Shown in pieces: positions 49,739 to 62,600 of a DNA stretch of 64,000 nucleotides. How positions within the stretch are numbered: position 1 is the first letter of the stretch; every line of letters starts with the position of its first letter. The notes below the pieces were generated by a model. The model searched no databases. It worked only from the letters and a program-made list of their open reading frames with translations, and was not told where the DNA came from. The translations under genes were made by a program, and so were the position numbers. This DNA comes from Strigamia acuminata (taxonomy: Eukaryota; Arthropoda; Chilopoda; Geophilomorpha; Linotaeniidae): NCBI GenBank assembly GCA_949358305.1, contig OX442320.1, positions 1,986,501 through 2,050,500 on the forward strand. The letters run 5' to 3'.

Positions 49739-52700
49739 ATGTCTGAATTTGAAATGGACGTCGAAATGCAGAATGACGAAGATTCCAGCACGGATTCGAG
49801 CAATTCGTCGGACAACGAGGAAGATTTGTGGCAGCGAATATCCTATCTGGAAAAACAGGTCCGATTAATCGCATTGTAGCGTGCAGAAAGTGCCTGCATC
49901 TTTACGATTGACATTGATAATTGTGTTATTGCAGACTGCCGAAAATCCGTACGAATATAATCCACACGTGGAATTAATCGCCGTTTTAAGGAAAGATGGC
50001 GATTTGGAAAAACTTCGACTCGCCAGAGAGAAAATGAGTCAAATATTCCCGCTTACACCCGGTTTGTATTAAATTAATCAATTTTCCGTTTTTTAGTTTT
50101 TAGTTGCAATTTTTTAAAAACTATTTTCTGTTTAGAACTTTGGCTCGATTGGCTTCGAGACGAAATCAAGCTCGTCTCGTCGGATCAGGATCGTCAATCA
50201 GTAAACAAAGTGTTCGAAAGGGCCGTGCAGGATTATTTATGTGCGTTTTCATTTGTGACGAAATTGATTTATTAAATTTGGAATTATTTGTGTATTGCGT
50301 TCTGAAGTCATCAAGTTTTTGTCACAATTTTCATCATTCTTTTGATTTAGTTCAATTTTGTTTGTGAAATTGTTGAATTAATTTGGATTTTGTTGTTTTT
50401 GTTTGCTTTTTAGCTGTTGATTTGTGGTTGGAATATGTGCAGTTTTCCATCGGTCAAATGGGAATGACAGACGGGATTTCAAACGTTCGGAATATTTTCG
50501 AGCGCGCAATTACGGCCGCCGGTCTTCATTTCGTCAAAGGAAACATGTTATGGGAGGCGTATCGAGAATTCGAAAATGCCGTTTTATCCACGCTCGAGTC
50601 GGCACCCGATTCAGATTTAAATGCCAGTCAGCAAGAAGAATACCAACAACAGAAAAATAGAGTGTCCAATCTATTTAAAAGACAACTCGGTGTCCCTCTT
50701 TCAGGTAGAAAATTTTAACTTTTTATTCAAATTAATCAAAATTTGTTATTTTCATCCCTAGCTATGGAAAGTACGTTGGAGGAATGCAAATCTTGGCTGG
50801 ATACGGTCGACGCAACGCTAGAAAACGCGTACCAGAAAGCGGTGGCGAAAATGGAAAAAATCAAACCGTTCGAAGATGCATTAGTAATGAGAAAAATCGA
50901 TTGATTACCTAATTTAGAATTTTTTTTAGAATTCATTTTTTTGTAATTTTTTAGTTAACGGCCGTTCCGCCGCGCTTAGTCGGATACGAATCGTACATTG
51001 ATTTCGAACTGAATGCGAACGATCCGCCGCGAATTCAGTGTTTATTCGAAAGGGCTTTGGCCGAAAACTGCTTGAATTCCGATTTGTGGTTGAAATACAT
51101 CAAATATCTGGAATCGAAGCTGAAAATCAACACGATTTCGCTACCGGTGCTCGAACGAAGCGTGCGAAACTGTCCGTGGTCCGTCAAATTGTGGCAAATT
51201 TATCTCCGAGCGATGGAACGATACGAACAGTCGCACGAAAGCATCAAAGGTCCAACTGCGATAACTCGGAAAAGTCTTAAATGACCAATTTAAATTTAAT
51301 TTCAATTTGTTTTCATTTCAGAAATTGTCGACAGAGCATTGAAGTCAGGGTTCACATCTGCGGAAGAATTCCAACAAATATGGTTGACGTTTCTCGACTA
51401 CCTGCGCAGACGAATAAAATGGGAGAACGAACACACGCACGAATTGGAGGAACTTCGTGCGAATTTCTTAAAAGCCCAGAACCACATAATCGACTGTAAA
51501 TAATGAATCATTTGGTTTTATTCTCGTTTTATTGGACTGAGATGTTTATGTTTGTTTGTTTTTGGTAGATTTCGGGGAAAACATCGACACGACGGCGCCA
51601 ATTTTGCGATATTGGGCGCGAATCGAAGCTCACCAGTGCAACAACATGCCGAAATCGCGAGAACTGTGGCAACAAGTGTTGTCGTTAGGAAACAACATTC
51701 ACAGCGCACAAATGTGGTTGGAGTACACGAGTTTGGAACGGTCTCGTGGCGACGACAAGAACCTTCGTAGTCTCTACCAGAAAGCTCTGCAAACGGTCCA
51801 CGACTGGCCCGAAAGCATCGGTGAAGCCTGGATGAGTTTTGAGAGCGAACGAGGCACTTTGCAGCAGTGGGAATTAGCAGCTAACAAATATGATTCGAGG
51901 ATGAAAATCATCGAAGCAAAACGGAAAAAAGTGCATTTTAGCAGATTTTACATTTTTACTTTTTAGTTTTCAATTTCTTATTCATTTCTTTGCGTTTTAA
52001 CAGATGGAAACGGACGTGGAACAAGTTAAAAAGGAGAAACAAGTTGGAAAACATCAAAAATCGACGTTAAAACGAAAAGTAAATGCATCTGAAAGATTGA
52101 TTTCTTTTAATGGAAATATAATTTTGTGCGTCATCTTTTGCAGATGGACAAGAACAAAGCGGTCGTCGATGACGACGGTTTTAAAGTGCCAACAATTCCC
52201 GCTGCTAAGGGCAAGTGGGAAAACCTGGTCCAGGATGAACCGCCGTCAAAAAGAACGAAACTAACGACGGACGACGGGTCTGGCGAGCCTTGTGAGTCCG
52301 GGGAACCGAAACACGGCGAAACGATCGCGCACGACAGTTCCAAAGATGACGTGACAATTTTTTTAAGCAATTTGGCTTACAATCCTGACGAGGATAAAAT
52401 CAAAGAGATTTTTGCCGACGTTAGTATGAGTTTATTCCATTTTTGTTTGTTATTTTAAAATTGAAATAATCGATTTTTCTTTTCAAAACTCAGAGCGGTG
52501 AAATCGTGAATTTACGGATCGTTAAAGACTACAAAGGTCGTGGAAAAGGTTTCGGTTATTTACAATTTAAAACCAGGGTATGTGAAACGATCGAATAAAT
52601 GCGGCCAAGTGTTAAACGAATGATTTTGTTGACAGGAAGCCGTTTTGGAAGCGTTGAAGAAGGACCGCGAGCCTTTAAATGGCCGCCCCATGTTTGTATC

Positions 52701-53452
52701 GCGGTGCGAAGACAAGAAAAAACGCGGGTCTTCGGTCGAAAATAAACTTAAGGTATTTTTAAAAAAAAAAAATTTTTCCCGTCATTTTTTTGATGGATTT
52801 TAATTGTAGTTGTTTTTTGTTTATTCCGTTCCAGTTCAGCACAGATGTTGAGAAAAATAAACTTTTCGTTCGCGGGCTTCCGTTTACGACGACTAAAGAA
52901 GAATTGATGGAAATGTTTAAAGTATTTGGTGAATTAACGGACGTTAGGATCGTTACGTATCGAAATGGACATTCCAAAGGACTCGCCTATGTCGATTTTA
53001 AAAATGAAGTAGGGCAGATTGAGTGATTCACAGTAGGCGGGATGATTACAGTAATTTGCAATTTCAGGAAAGCGCATCGGAAGCCGTACAGAAGTTGGAC
53101 GGATTCAAAATGGACGACAAGGAAATTTCAGTGGCCATTAGCGCGCCGCCGAAACGTCAAACGGGTGCTAGAACTGATTCGAAACCGTTTCTAGGTGGCG
53201 GAAGAATCGATACCGCGACCGGGTATGTTAAATTTAAATTTTTTTAATTTTAATTTTAATTTTAATTTCTTTCTCTTTTTAAGTCGTGGACGGGGACGTA
53301 CGCAAGTGTCGCTTCTGCCCAGAGCGCTACAGCGTTCGAAAGTCGAAGCGACGGACGAGAAAGAGAAAATGAACGGTTCTCAAAACGGAACGTCGGCACC
53401 AGTTTCGCAAAAAAGCAACGCAGATTTCCGCAACTTGCTTTTGAACAAATGA
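49739..53452 (+). CDS. SART3: SART3/Prp24-like U4/U6 snRNP recycling factor
   Basis: Nuclear RNA-binding protein that re-pairs U4 and U6 snRNAs after splicing and visits Cajal bodies. The start ATG at 49739-49741 gives MSEFEMDVEMQNDEDSSTDS, an acidic leader. HAT repeats fill the first half (PLTPELWLDWLRDEIKLVSS, VDLWLEYVQFSIGQMGMTDG, MLWEAYREFENAVLSTLES, DLWLKYIKYLESKLKINTIS, NMPKSRELWQQVLSLGNN, AWMSFESERGTLQQWELA). Then come a basic stretch, RRM1 (DVTIFLSNLAYNPDEDKIKE, GRGKGFGYLQFK) and RRM2 (NKLFVRGLPFTTTKEELMEM, GLAYVDFKNE). The carboxy end SNADFRNLLLNK matches the conserved LSm-binding tail. About fourteen exons. It converges on the glycosidase gene with 146 bp between stops. Confidence 0.95.
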
Positions 53453-53598
53453 ACAAATCAATAAATCGCTCTTTTTTATTTAATATAATTTTATTTTCGT
53501 TACGACATAACAAAATGTATAATTTCATCGTTTTTAGTCACGATTAAATGATTGACACCAGTGTTTTCCAACTACATTAAGGCAGTTTTTACCCGAAC

Positions 53599-56500
53599 TT
53601 ACGCGGGAGTTTGTGGTTTCACACCTTGGGCTTTGAACAACGAGCTGAGTATACCGTAAGTCCAACCTTGATGACTGTAAAAACGTAATCGAATTAAGAA
53701 AATGTTGTCATTGTTTGTTGTATTTGTTCAAATTCGCACCTTGCACCGAGTCCTTTTCCATTGTCACCGTGAAAATATTCGTAGAAGAGAATCAAATCCT
53801 TGAACGCGGGATCCTCCTTGTACAAATCCGAATCGGCGTGGCACGGCCGACGACCGGTCTCGTCCGGAAGGAACAGCTTGATAAGTCGTCCATTGATTTC
53901 TTCGGACACTTCTTTCAACGACATCAAGTTGCCCGATCTTGTTGGGCATTCCACTTTGAAATCGTCCCCGTAATAATAATGATACCGTTCCAATACTTCG
54001 ATTATGATGAAGTTCACTGCAAAATTTGATCATTTCGACGAATTTATTGAACAACAACGAACGTTTACATCAATACCAATTCTAGCACGGTTGTAAATAC
54101 ACAACTCTAGTGGAATTGGTATCGATTCGGTATTTGATTCGTTTCTTACTGCACAACCAAACCGGACCGCGCCAGTTCGAATTGCCGCCAAACATGTACG
54201 AGTTCGAGTCACCGGGGACATAATCGACGCAAGCCGAGTGACCCGGTATGTTCAAGACGAACGGGTGATCTTTATGCACCTTTAAAAGCAAAAATGTTTG
54301 ACGATTAAATTCAATTTTGGCCTCAACATTCAACTATTACCTTCGATAACGAACGAATTCCGAAAGGCGATAAAAATTCATCTTCGTCCAACATATATTT
54401 CAAGATGGACCTCAATCTCTTTTCGTTCGGAATAGCGAGCAGGTATCGATGCCCTTCGCTTTCTTTCATGAACGATATCTGTACAAAGAAAATACAATAG
54501 AATCAAATCAATCAATCAATCAATCAATCAAATCGCGATTTATTCAGTATTTATTCAGTATTACCTGAGCCGCGATATCTTGTCGGTACTTGAAAAACCA
54601 CTTGGCGCGCTTCATAAATCCCTCCACGTTTTTCAGCTTCGCTTCTTCCAAAACCAGACAGGAAAAGATCGGGACAAGTCCCACGAGCGAGCGAACTCGA
54701 AGCGGTATTGATTTGCCATCCTCCGTCCGAATGTAGTCGTAGAAAAATCCGTCTTTTTCATCCCACAATCCTTAATTAATCAATTAATTAATTAATTAAT
54801 TAATTAATTATTACACATTGAAATTGAAATGTGGCAGTGAGTCACCTCCTCCTTGTCCGAAGCGATTCATGGCGTCGACGATCAGAACAAAATGTTCGAA
54901 AAATTTACTCGCCAAGTCGTCGTAAATTTTATCGTATTGCGCTAGTTCTAGCGCTATGTCTAACATGAGAACGCAGAAGGTCGCCATCCACGCAGTGCCG
55001 TCCGCCTGCAAATTCACATGGATCAACGTCAATTTCGAAGCTGCTGTTTTTTGTTTAATTCCTGTTCCTGTACCTGTTCCAAATCGAGTCCTTCGGGTGG
55101 TTGAGAGCGATCAAATATGCCAATATTATCCAGGCCGAGAAAACCGCCCGTAAACAGGTTATTTCCGTTCGGATCTTTGCGATTGACCCACCTGCAAGTG
55201 TAAGCACAAACATTTCATACATTTCATACATTTCATACATTTTCCAGTTTCTATTTCTATTTCTACCAAGTAAAATTCAAAATGAGTTTATGAAAGCAGC
55301 GTTTGAGAAAATCCACGTCTCGCTGCCCATGCGGTCCGCTCATCCTGTACACTTTGCGAACCGCCCACGCGTGAACCGGTGGATTCACATCTCCGAAAGC
55401 AAACTCGTAGGCCGGGATCTGCAAAACATTACAATTTCGGCACATTAGTCACTATAGCTATAGTTACATCGGTTTGGCGAAACCAACCTGTCCGTTCGGA
55501 TGCATGTACCATTCTCTGAGAAACAATATCAATTGTTCTTTTGCAAAATCGATGTCAAATATCGCAAACGGTACCATGTGGAAAGCCAAGTCCCAAGAGG
55601 CGTACTAAACGGTGAGCCAATTAATGATCAGTACTATTAATATTATTAGCATCGTCATTTTCCTGCACATACCCACGGATATTCCCATTTGTCCGGCACG
55701 GAAATAATGTCGCGGTTGTAGAGGTGAAGCCATTCGCGATTTCTTCCCGAGTGTCGCGATGCGGGCGGCGCCATTTGGTCGGGGTCGCCGTTCAACCAAT
55801 CGCGGACGATGTAATGATAAAACTGCTTACTGAAAAGCAAACCAGCCATCGACTGGCGCGCTATTTGCACATGTTCTCGAGGAATGTCCACGCACATCTA
55901 TTTATTCAGAAAAATCAAGTGAGAAATCACAAATCAGATTTTTCTCCCGTTTTACCTCTTGGCAAAACTCTTCGGATTCAGATTGGCGCTGAGCAAATAT
56001 TTCTTCAAAAGACGGTCCGAAAGTTTGCGACGGTTTCTCCTTTTCTTGATAAAGTCTCGCTCGGATCGTCACCTCTCCTCCGCCGGCCACCACCAGATTG
56101 TAATAGGCAGCCACTTTCGTACCCACGTGTTTGGGATTCACCGCATCCTCGTCGCCTGAAATACACCGAGTGAGTGCATTGCAGTCAAGCCTCACATTTC
56201 AACACTTTTACAAGTTATTACCGTCTATTACGAGTCTGTGGAAGGCATCCTTGACGAAATCCGTGTACTGGGCAACCCCGAACAGTTTGCTGGAATTGGT
56301 TTCGTTTTCAGTGAAAATCAATTTACAGTCGGAACCATTTTCCACTTCCCAGAAATAGGTTCCTAGAAAGGCAAATGCATTTATTTCAATTTATTGTTTT
56401 TCAATCTTTTTTCAATTTTTTCTACCCAGCGTTTCGTGATTACATTCCACGAGTGCATCGTCACGTTTCCTGAGTTTGGGCTTTCTCGTGCACCCCTCGT

Positions 56501-58154
56501 GGGTACATCCCCAGATCCACGTGTTGCGAAACCAAAGGGTCGGCAGCAATACTATCTCGGCAGTGTCCTCCGACCGATTGATTAATCGAATTTTTATCAG
56601 AATGTCATGGGGACTATTTTTCGCGTACTCGGCAAACACGTCCCAGTATTTGCCATCCTTGAAAACACCTACAAAGTAATTAAGATAAAATAAAATAAAC
56701 TAAGCTCCCCTCATGACATCATCTCCTGTTATCGACCAACGCACAATTTTACCACAATCAAATTTTTTCCCGTGAATTTATCCAAACTTGATTTCTCAAA
56801 TTTGTTGTAAATTTATCAAAAATTTGGATAGAATGATGAAAAATTGGAAAATGTGCAAAATGTATTCATTCATTTGAAATGCATGTGGTGATGATGTCCT
56901 AACCCAACCGAACCCAACCGAACCGAACCATTCTGTGATTGATATCAGTTGGATAAAGAACCCATTCAATTGTTTTCAATTAGAATAAATAATAATCAGT
57001 ATGGGTGTTACGATACCGCTTATTTAAATTATCCAATTCAAGCGCTGTATTTGTGTATAGAAACAGGAAGTGGGCACAAGGTCATTTTGCGGAAGAATCA
57101 AACGAAATGATTAGATAAACTTAAAAACCTTCATGTTCAACCTTGAAAGCCAAAGGTGATGGATGAAATGACCGCATCGTCATCACATCCCTCCCTCAAG
57201 ATGCAGTTTTCACCAGAATTTTTTATTTCATTTTTATCCAAAAGGTTTGTTTGGCCGGTGCCCACCACAACAACAAATATTGAAATATGTTTAAATTAAA
57301 TTACCCAAATCTTCTAATTCCAATTCCGGATCGTTGCGGGATCTGCTTCGATTGCCTCGCTCGAGTTGTTCGTACGGATAAGCGACTTGAGGATATTTGT
57401 ACAAGCTTTTCATGTACGAGTGAGTTGGTGTTGATTCCAGGTAGTAATAACATTCCTTCACATCTTCACCATGATTTCCCTGTCAACAGTGAGGAACGTG
57501 AAAAAAATAAGTGAGAATTAAATTAAAATGGATTTACCTGAGATCCAGTTAATCCAAAAAGTCGTTCTTTTAATATGGGATCCTTCTTGTTCCACACGGC
57601 TAAAGCGAAACAAAGTCGGCACTGCCTATCGGTGAATCCGAGCAAACCATCTTCGCCCCATCGGTATGCTCTCGATCGCGCATCGTCGTGCCGAAAATAA
57701 TCCCAACTGACAAATTTAATAAACAAATTACAAATATTACATATTACATAACAATTAATTTATGATAGAAAGAAATCTATTTTTTTGTAAATAGCCATGA
57801 CGAAGCAAAATTTGAAATACCATAACTTGGCCAACCCAATTCTTATGTAATACGGAGTAACATTTATTGTATTTTCACGTACGTTTCACGATCAAACCCA
57901 ACTATTTGGGGTTTTTAATTAGAAAAAGAGAAGTTTTGAAATACGTTATATTCATCATTGCAGTTGGCCACAATTTCGAAATGATAAAGTGAGTCGAGCG
58001 GTTGCCAGGCAACCGTAAACGGTTCAACTTACCATTCGCCGCTCGGGGAGTAATCTTCTCTGACAGTCCCCCATTGTCGCTCGGATAGATACGGACCCCA
58101 GCGTTTCCAATTCATAGCTCGTTCCCGATCTTCGGCCAAACGTTGACGCTCCAT
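53599..58154 (-). CDS. MGH1/YMR196W-type glycoside hydrolase (GH63-like)
   Basis: Putative glycosidase of a family known mainly from bacteria and fungi (yeast YMR196W, related to GH63 mannosylglycerate hydrolases); substrate unknown here. The start ATG at 58152-58154 gives [20 protein letters not shown], followed by the very conserved [49 protein letters not shown] and [20 protein letters not shown]. Later segments are [107 protein letters not shown] and [14 protein letters not shown], ending VKPQTPA. No signal peptide is visible, which suggests a cytosolic enzyme. About twenty exons with short introns, so it is a resident gene and not bacterial contamination. An acidic catalytic pair could not be assigned. 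Confidence 0.88.
54776..54811. repeat. (AATT)n microsatellite in a glycosidase intron
   Basis: About nine TTAA/AATT units. Similar short AATT runs occur at 14220-14250, 15160-15180, 15715-15740, 22588-22610, 32705-32725 and 63533-63563, always in introns or between genes. Confidence 0.85.
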
Positions 58155-58404
58155 GTTGCCTCGACTCGGCCGAAAACCAAATCAAAACTGACACGGAACA
58201 AACAAACACGGGGCACGTGACTGCAGCCGCCATTTTTGATCGCTGGTGGCGGTAACGTCACCCAAACAAAATTGTTAAAGTTTCGATTTCAAAATAAAAT
58301 AATTTATTTTAAAGCGAAATAGAGGTTTTTATTTTTTTCAATTTCTTTCCCAAATTAAATTATATATTTAAAGAAAAAAAAATAAACGATAAGATTAAAA
58401 CTAT

Positions 58405-59080
58405 GGTTTCGCCATCTGGTGGCAAATATTTTAACCAAATAAAAATATTACAGTACGCTCGGTACTGCCACAGTCCATAGAATAGAATATAAATATTCTA
58501 TGGACTGTGGTACTGCGTTTAGATTTTTTTCTGAATTTTCTAGTTAAATATTTCTTTTTTGATTCGTTTCGTTGAATAAATTCGAAGCATTGTTTGTGAA
58601 CAAAATGTTTACCATAATTTATATTGTATTATATAGCAAAATTATAAGCGTTTTATTGCGCAGTATTTGTTACCATCATTACAAAATAATTTACAATTGA
58701 ACAAATTTTCTTTCAAATTGCCGCAATTAGTTTTGCGAGTCAGTACTTATATTTGCCAACACAAAGGTTGAATAATTTTGTTGATTTGCGCTAAGTTATT
58801 TCTGTGGATGCAAAGCAAGCCTTAACTAGATTATTTCAGATAAAAATATACCTTATACCTTGAAAAATAAAAGTTTATAAAAAAATTCCAAAAAATTGTA
58901 TAGAAAAGAGTTGAAATTGTGGTATCGCCATCTAGTGGCAAATGTTTAAACTACACAAACAATTTCAATTTTTTGGATTTTTTAAAACATTTTTCTCTTT
59001 CAAGATTTCTTCATTGATTCGTTGAATAAAATTGAAAGCATAGTATACTACGCAAAAATAATATTATGATATTTGAGACA
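58405..59080. repeat. Diverged duplication, units about 515 bp apart
   Basis: Block 58405-58620 recurs at about 58920-59080. Landmarks in order are GGTTTCGCCATCTGGTGGCA / GGTATCGCCATCTAGTGGCA, then AAATRTTTWAAC, then GATTCGTTTCGTTGAATAAA / GATTCGTTGAATAAAATT, and AAGCATWGT. Much diverged; the nature of the unit is unknown. Confidence 0.65.
58468..58510. repeat. Perfect hairpin, 17-bp arms, 9-nt loop
   Basis: CCACAGTCCATAGAATA (58468-58484) and TATTCTATGGACTGTGG (58494-58510) are exact reverse complements. Flanking GGTACTG / GGTACTGC copies continue the similarity in direct orientation. It sits between the glycosidase and SBNO starts. Confidence 0.85.
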
Positions 59081-59681
59081 TTATCGAATAATGGAATCGA
59101 TAAAATATCAACGCCAGAATCGGTATCGAACGGGAACCTACGCATTCCGAAAATTAATACCTTCGTTTTACGTAACGTAGCTTATTTCAATTTTTTTCGA
59201 CTTTATTTTTGTTTCGCTTTAACGTTATAGCGTGCCATCGCGCGGCAAACCGCACGAATTAGTCGATTCCATCAGAAATTGCCGAACAATTCCAACCTCC
59301 GCATCCAGCCTTTATTTGTTTCCACGAATGACGTCGCGATACAAAACACGGCCTCCATTTCGATAGTCGTGATGTCACCCTCACGTGACCCGACGTAAAA
59401 AATCGCTTTAACGGCGCGAGTACGCCAACGAATGATGTCACGCTCGCTAGAATTAGTTCGGGTTTAGTCCGGAGAATGACAATGCAAATAATGTTTTGAT
59501 TAATCGCCACCAGATATCGTTAACGTTCGTAACGAACCAATCAGATCGTTCCCAATGCATTATCTACGCTGCCCTCCGAATGGAGAGGAGGAAGAGAAAT
59601 GTCTTACAAGTCTCAGGTAAATAGGCAGAAGAGTTTACGTACTTCTCCACTTTCCTTCCCATCCCAACCAAAACCTATGAA

Positions 59682-62600
59682 ATGAGCACTTTCCACAAGG
59701 TAACGATACGTTAGATTCGACCCGTTTTCCGACGAAATGTGGCCGCATTATGCGTCACACGTGCATTTGATTATTCGAATGCTGGGCAGAAGAACAACAA
59801 CTGAATGATTACCGTTGCTTTGCGTTGCTTTCGTTGCAGGATTTATTGTCGGCGGCCCTCGACGAATCGGGACTGGGACTGGAGTTGACGCAATTCGTCA
59901 ACAACTTTCAGGCGCAGGTGAAATGCTGTTTGACTTTTTTTTTTTCTTCTTTCTTGTTTCGTTTTTCTCGATTTTGTTGGTCTAATTCTAATTCGTCGTG
60001 TTTGCTTCCCGCAGCCTGTTTATCAAGTTTCGCCGCAACCGGTCGAGAATTCACCGTTGGCGCAGTTGACGTCGATTTTCAGTCCGCAGCCGATCCACGG
60101 CAATAAGAAGAGCGTTCTCAATAGGAATTCGAGCTGTTTGGTCAATCCTAGTGTTTTAGTGAATAGACAGAATAGTTTGAAGACGAGTGAACATTTTAAT
60201 GGTGTTTTTGAGCGACAAAGTGCGCAGTCGTCGACGGGACACTTGTCGAATAAACATATTACCAAGTTATGGAAGACGAGCGATATCAAAGTAATTTCTT
60301 TTTCCCTTTTTGGATTATACATATATATATTTCTAAATTTGATTGTTTATTTGGTTCAGTTGACGCGTGATGCGGCGATCGCGAAAACAAAACCAACGAC
60401 CGAGGATGAAGTGGAGGAGGAGGAGGAAGAAGAGTTGGGACACGCCGAAACATACGCGGAATATATGCCTAGCAAATGTACTAAATTGATTTACTTTCGG
60501 TTTGAACGTGAAGTTTACCATTTTATGTTCGCGGAAATTGAACATTTGGATATTTTCTTTTTACATTTTAATGTGAAAGTTTAGATTATTTGGATTTTTT
60601 CGCTCAAATTTAAAACTAAGTGAAGATATCTATAAAATGTTGATTTTCAAATATAAAAATGGCAGAAATCGCAATATTTTGGATTTTTGATGCAAGAACA
60701 AAAGAAATGAATGTATTTGGTTTTTGCAGTAAAAATTGGTCAGCGTCACCCGGATCCAGTGGTGGAAACGAGTTCGTTGTCGAGTGTTCACCCACCCGAC
60801 GTTTGGTACACGCTGTGTATCCCCGAAGAATGCATCGATTATCGCTATTTATCCGCCCTCCAACTTGAAGCGATCGTGTACGCTTCGCAGCAACACGATC
60901 AGTTTCTTCGAGACGGCACGAGAGCCGGTTATTTAATTGGAGATGGTGCCGGCGTAGGCAAAGGACGGACAATTGCTGGAATTATTTATGAAAATTATCT
61001 ACAAGGACGTAAACGAGCTTTATGGTAGGTTTTGTGCTTAAAAAAATCATTTTTCTTTGCATTTTAATTGATTTGTTTTTTTACTTTATCCAGGGTTTCC
61101 GTGTCGAACGACTTGAAATACGACGCGCAAAGGGATTTGAAGGATATCGGAGCGGCGAAAATCGAAGTTCACGCATTAAACAAAGTGATTAGATTAATTT
61201 TTTGTTAATGGTTTGCTCTAATTTTAATCCGAAAAACGATCGATTTCAGTTCAAATATGCGAAAATAACGTCGAAAACTAACGGAAGCGTTAAGAAAGGA
61301 GTTATTTTTTCCACCTATTCAGCTTTGATCGGTGAAAGTCAGTCGGGAAGTAAATACAGAACGAGGCTTAAACAACTGCTGCATTGGTGCGGCGAAGATT
61401 ACGACGGAGTGGTAAATTGAATTGCATTTTGATTTTGTTTGAATGTGAAATGATTTAATTTGTGGAATTTAGATTGTGTTCGATGAATGTCACAAGGCGA
61501 AAAATTTGTGTCCGATCGGGTCTTCGAAGCCGACTAAAACCGGTTTGACGGTGCTAGAACTGCAAAATAAGTTGCCGAAAGCGCGCGTTATTTATGCGTC
61601 CGCTACTGGAGCGTCGGAGCCGAAAAATATGGCGTACATGACTCGACTCGGCATTTGGGGACCAGGAACGCCGTTTAGGGAATTTAGTGATTTTATACAG
61701 GCCGTTGAAAAAAGGTTTGTTGGAAAAGAAATGAATGTTGTTACGACAAAAATTCGACTTTTCTAGTGATTTATTTAAAAACGGTGAATTTTTTTGGATT
61801 TTCTAATTTTTGTTCAGAAATAAGTAAGATTTAATTGGAAAAATAGGATTTTCTTCGATTTTTGTTCAGAAATGATTGCATTTTGATGAGATATAATTGA
61901 AATATTGGTTTCCTTTTGCTGATAATTAAGTATTAACAAGGGATTGTGGTGAATTTGTAGGGGTGTCGGCGCCATGGAACTGGTGGCGATGGACATGAAA
62001 CTGCGAGGAATGTACATCGCGCGCCAGCTGAGTTTTACGGGCGTAACATTTCGCATCGAAGAGATCCCACTGGGAAAAGACTTTATCCGGGTGTACGACG
62101 ACTCGGTACGATTATGGGTGCAAGCGAGGGAGAAATTCCAACTGGCCGCCGAACTAATCGACGCCGAACAACGAATGCGAAAAACAATGTGGGGCCAATT
62201 CTGGTCCGCCCACCAAAGATTCTTCAAATATCTCTGCATAGCGTCCAAAGTCCACCACGTGGTCAAGCTGGCTCGTGAGGCCGTCAAAGATGGCCGCTGC
62301 GTCGTCATCGGGCTGCAATCGACGGGCGAAGCTCGCACTTTAGAACAATTGGAGGAAGCCGGTGGAGAAATCAATGATTTCGTATCCACAGCCAAGTAAA
62401 CGACGATTCAAACATTTCAAACATTTCAAACATTTGAAACATTACAATGTAACAAATTGTTTGTTTTTAATTGCAGAGGGGTGCTTCAAACGTTGATCCA
62501 GAAACATTTCCCCGCGCCCGACAGAAAGAGAATCAATCGGCTGCTCGGTTTTGAGCCGGTGTTTACGCCCCCCGACTCGCCCACCACGTCCGGATCGAAG

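Larger units (their letters stand above)
58155..59681. promoter_or_regulatory. Divergent promoter region of the glycosidase and SBNO genes
   Basis: This 1.5 kb region lies between two start codons that face away from each other. A CACGTG E-box lies at 58212-58217, about 60 bp upstream of the glycosidase start, and TCACGTGA lies at 59381-59388, about 300 bp upstream of the SBNO start. The centre is AT-rich with a hairpin and a diverged duplication (listed separately). Regulatory roles are inferred from position. Confidence 0.45.

Noticed and set aside
59825-60106. SBNO start at 59825
   Set aside because: It begins with TTG and runs across a polypyrimidine-CAG acceptor; the ATG exon at 59682 with donor GTAACG fits better.
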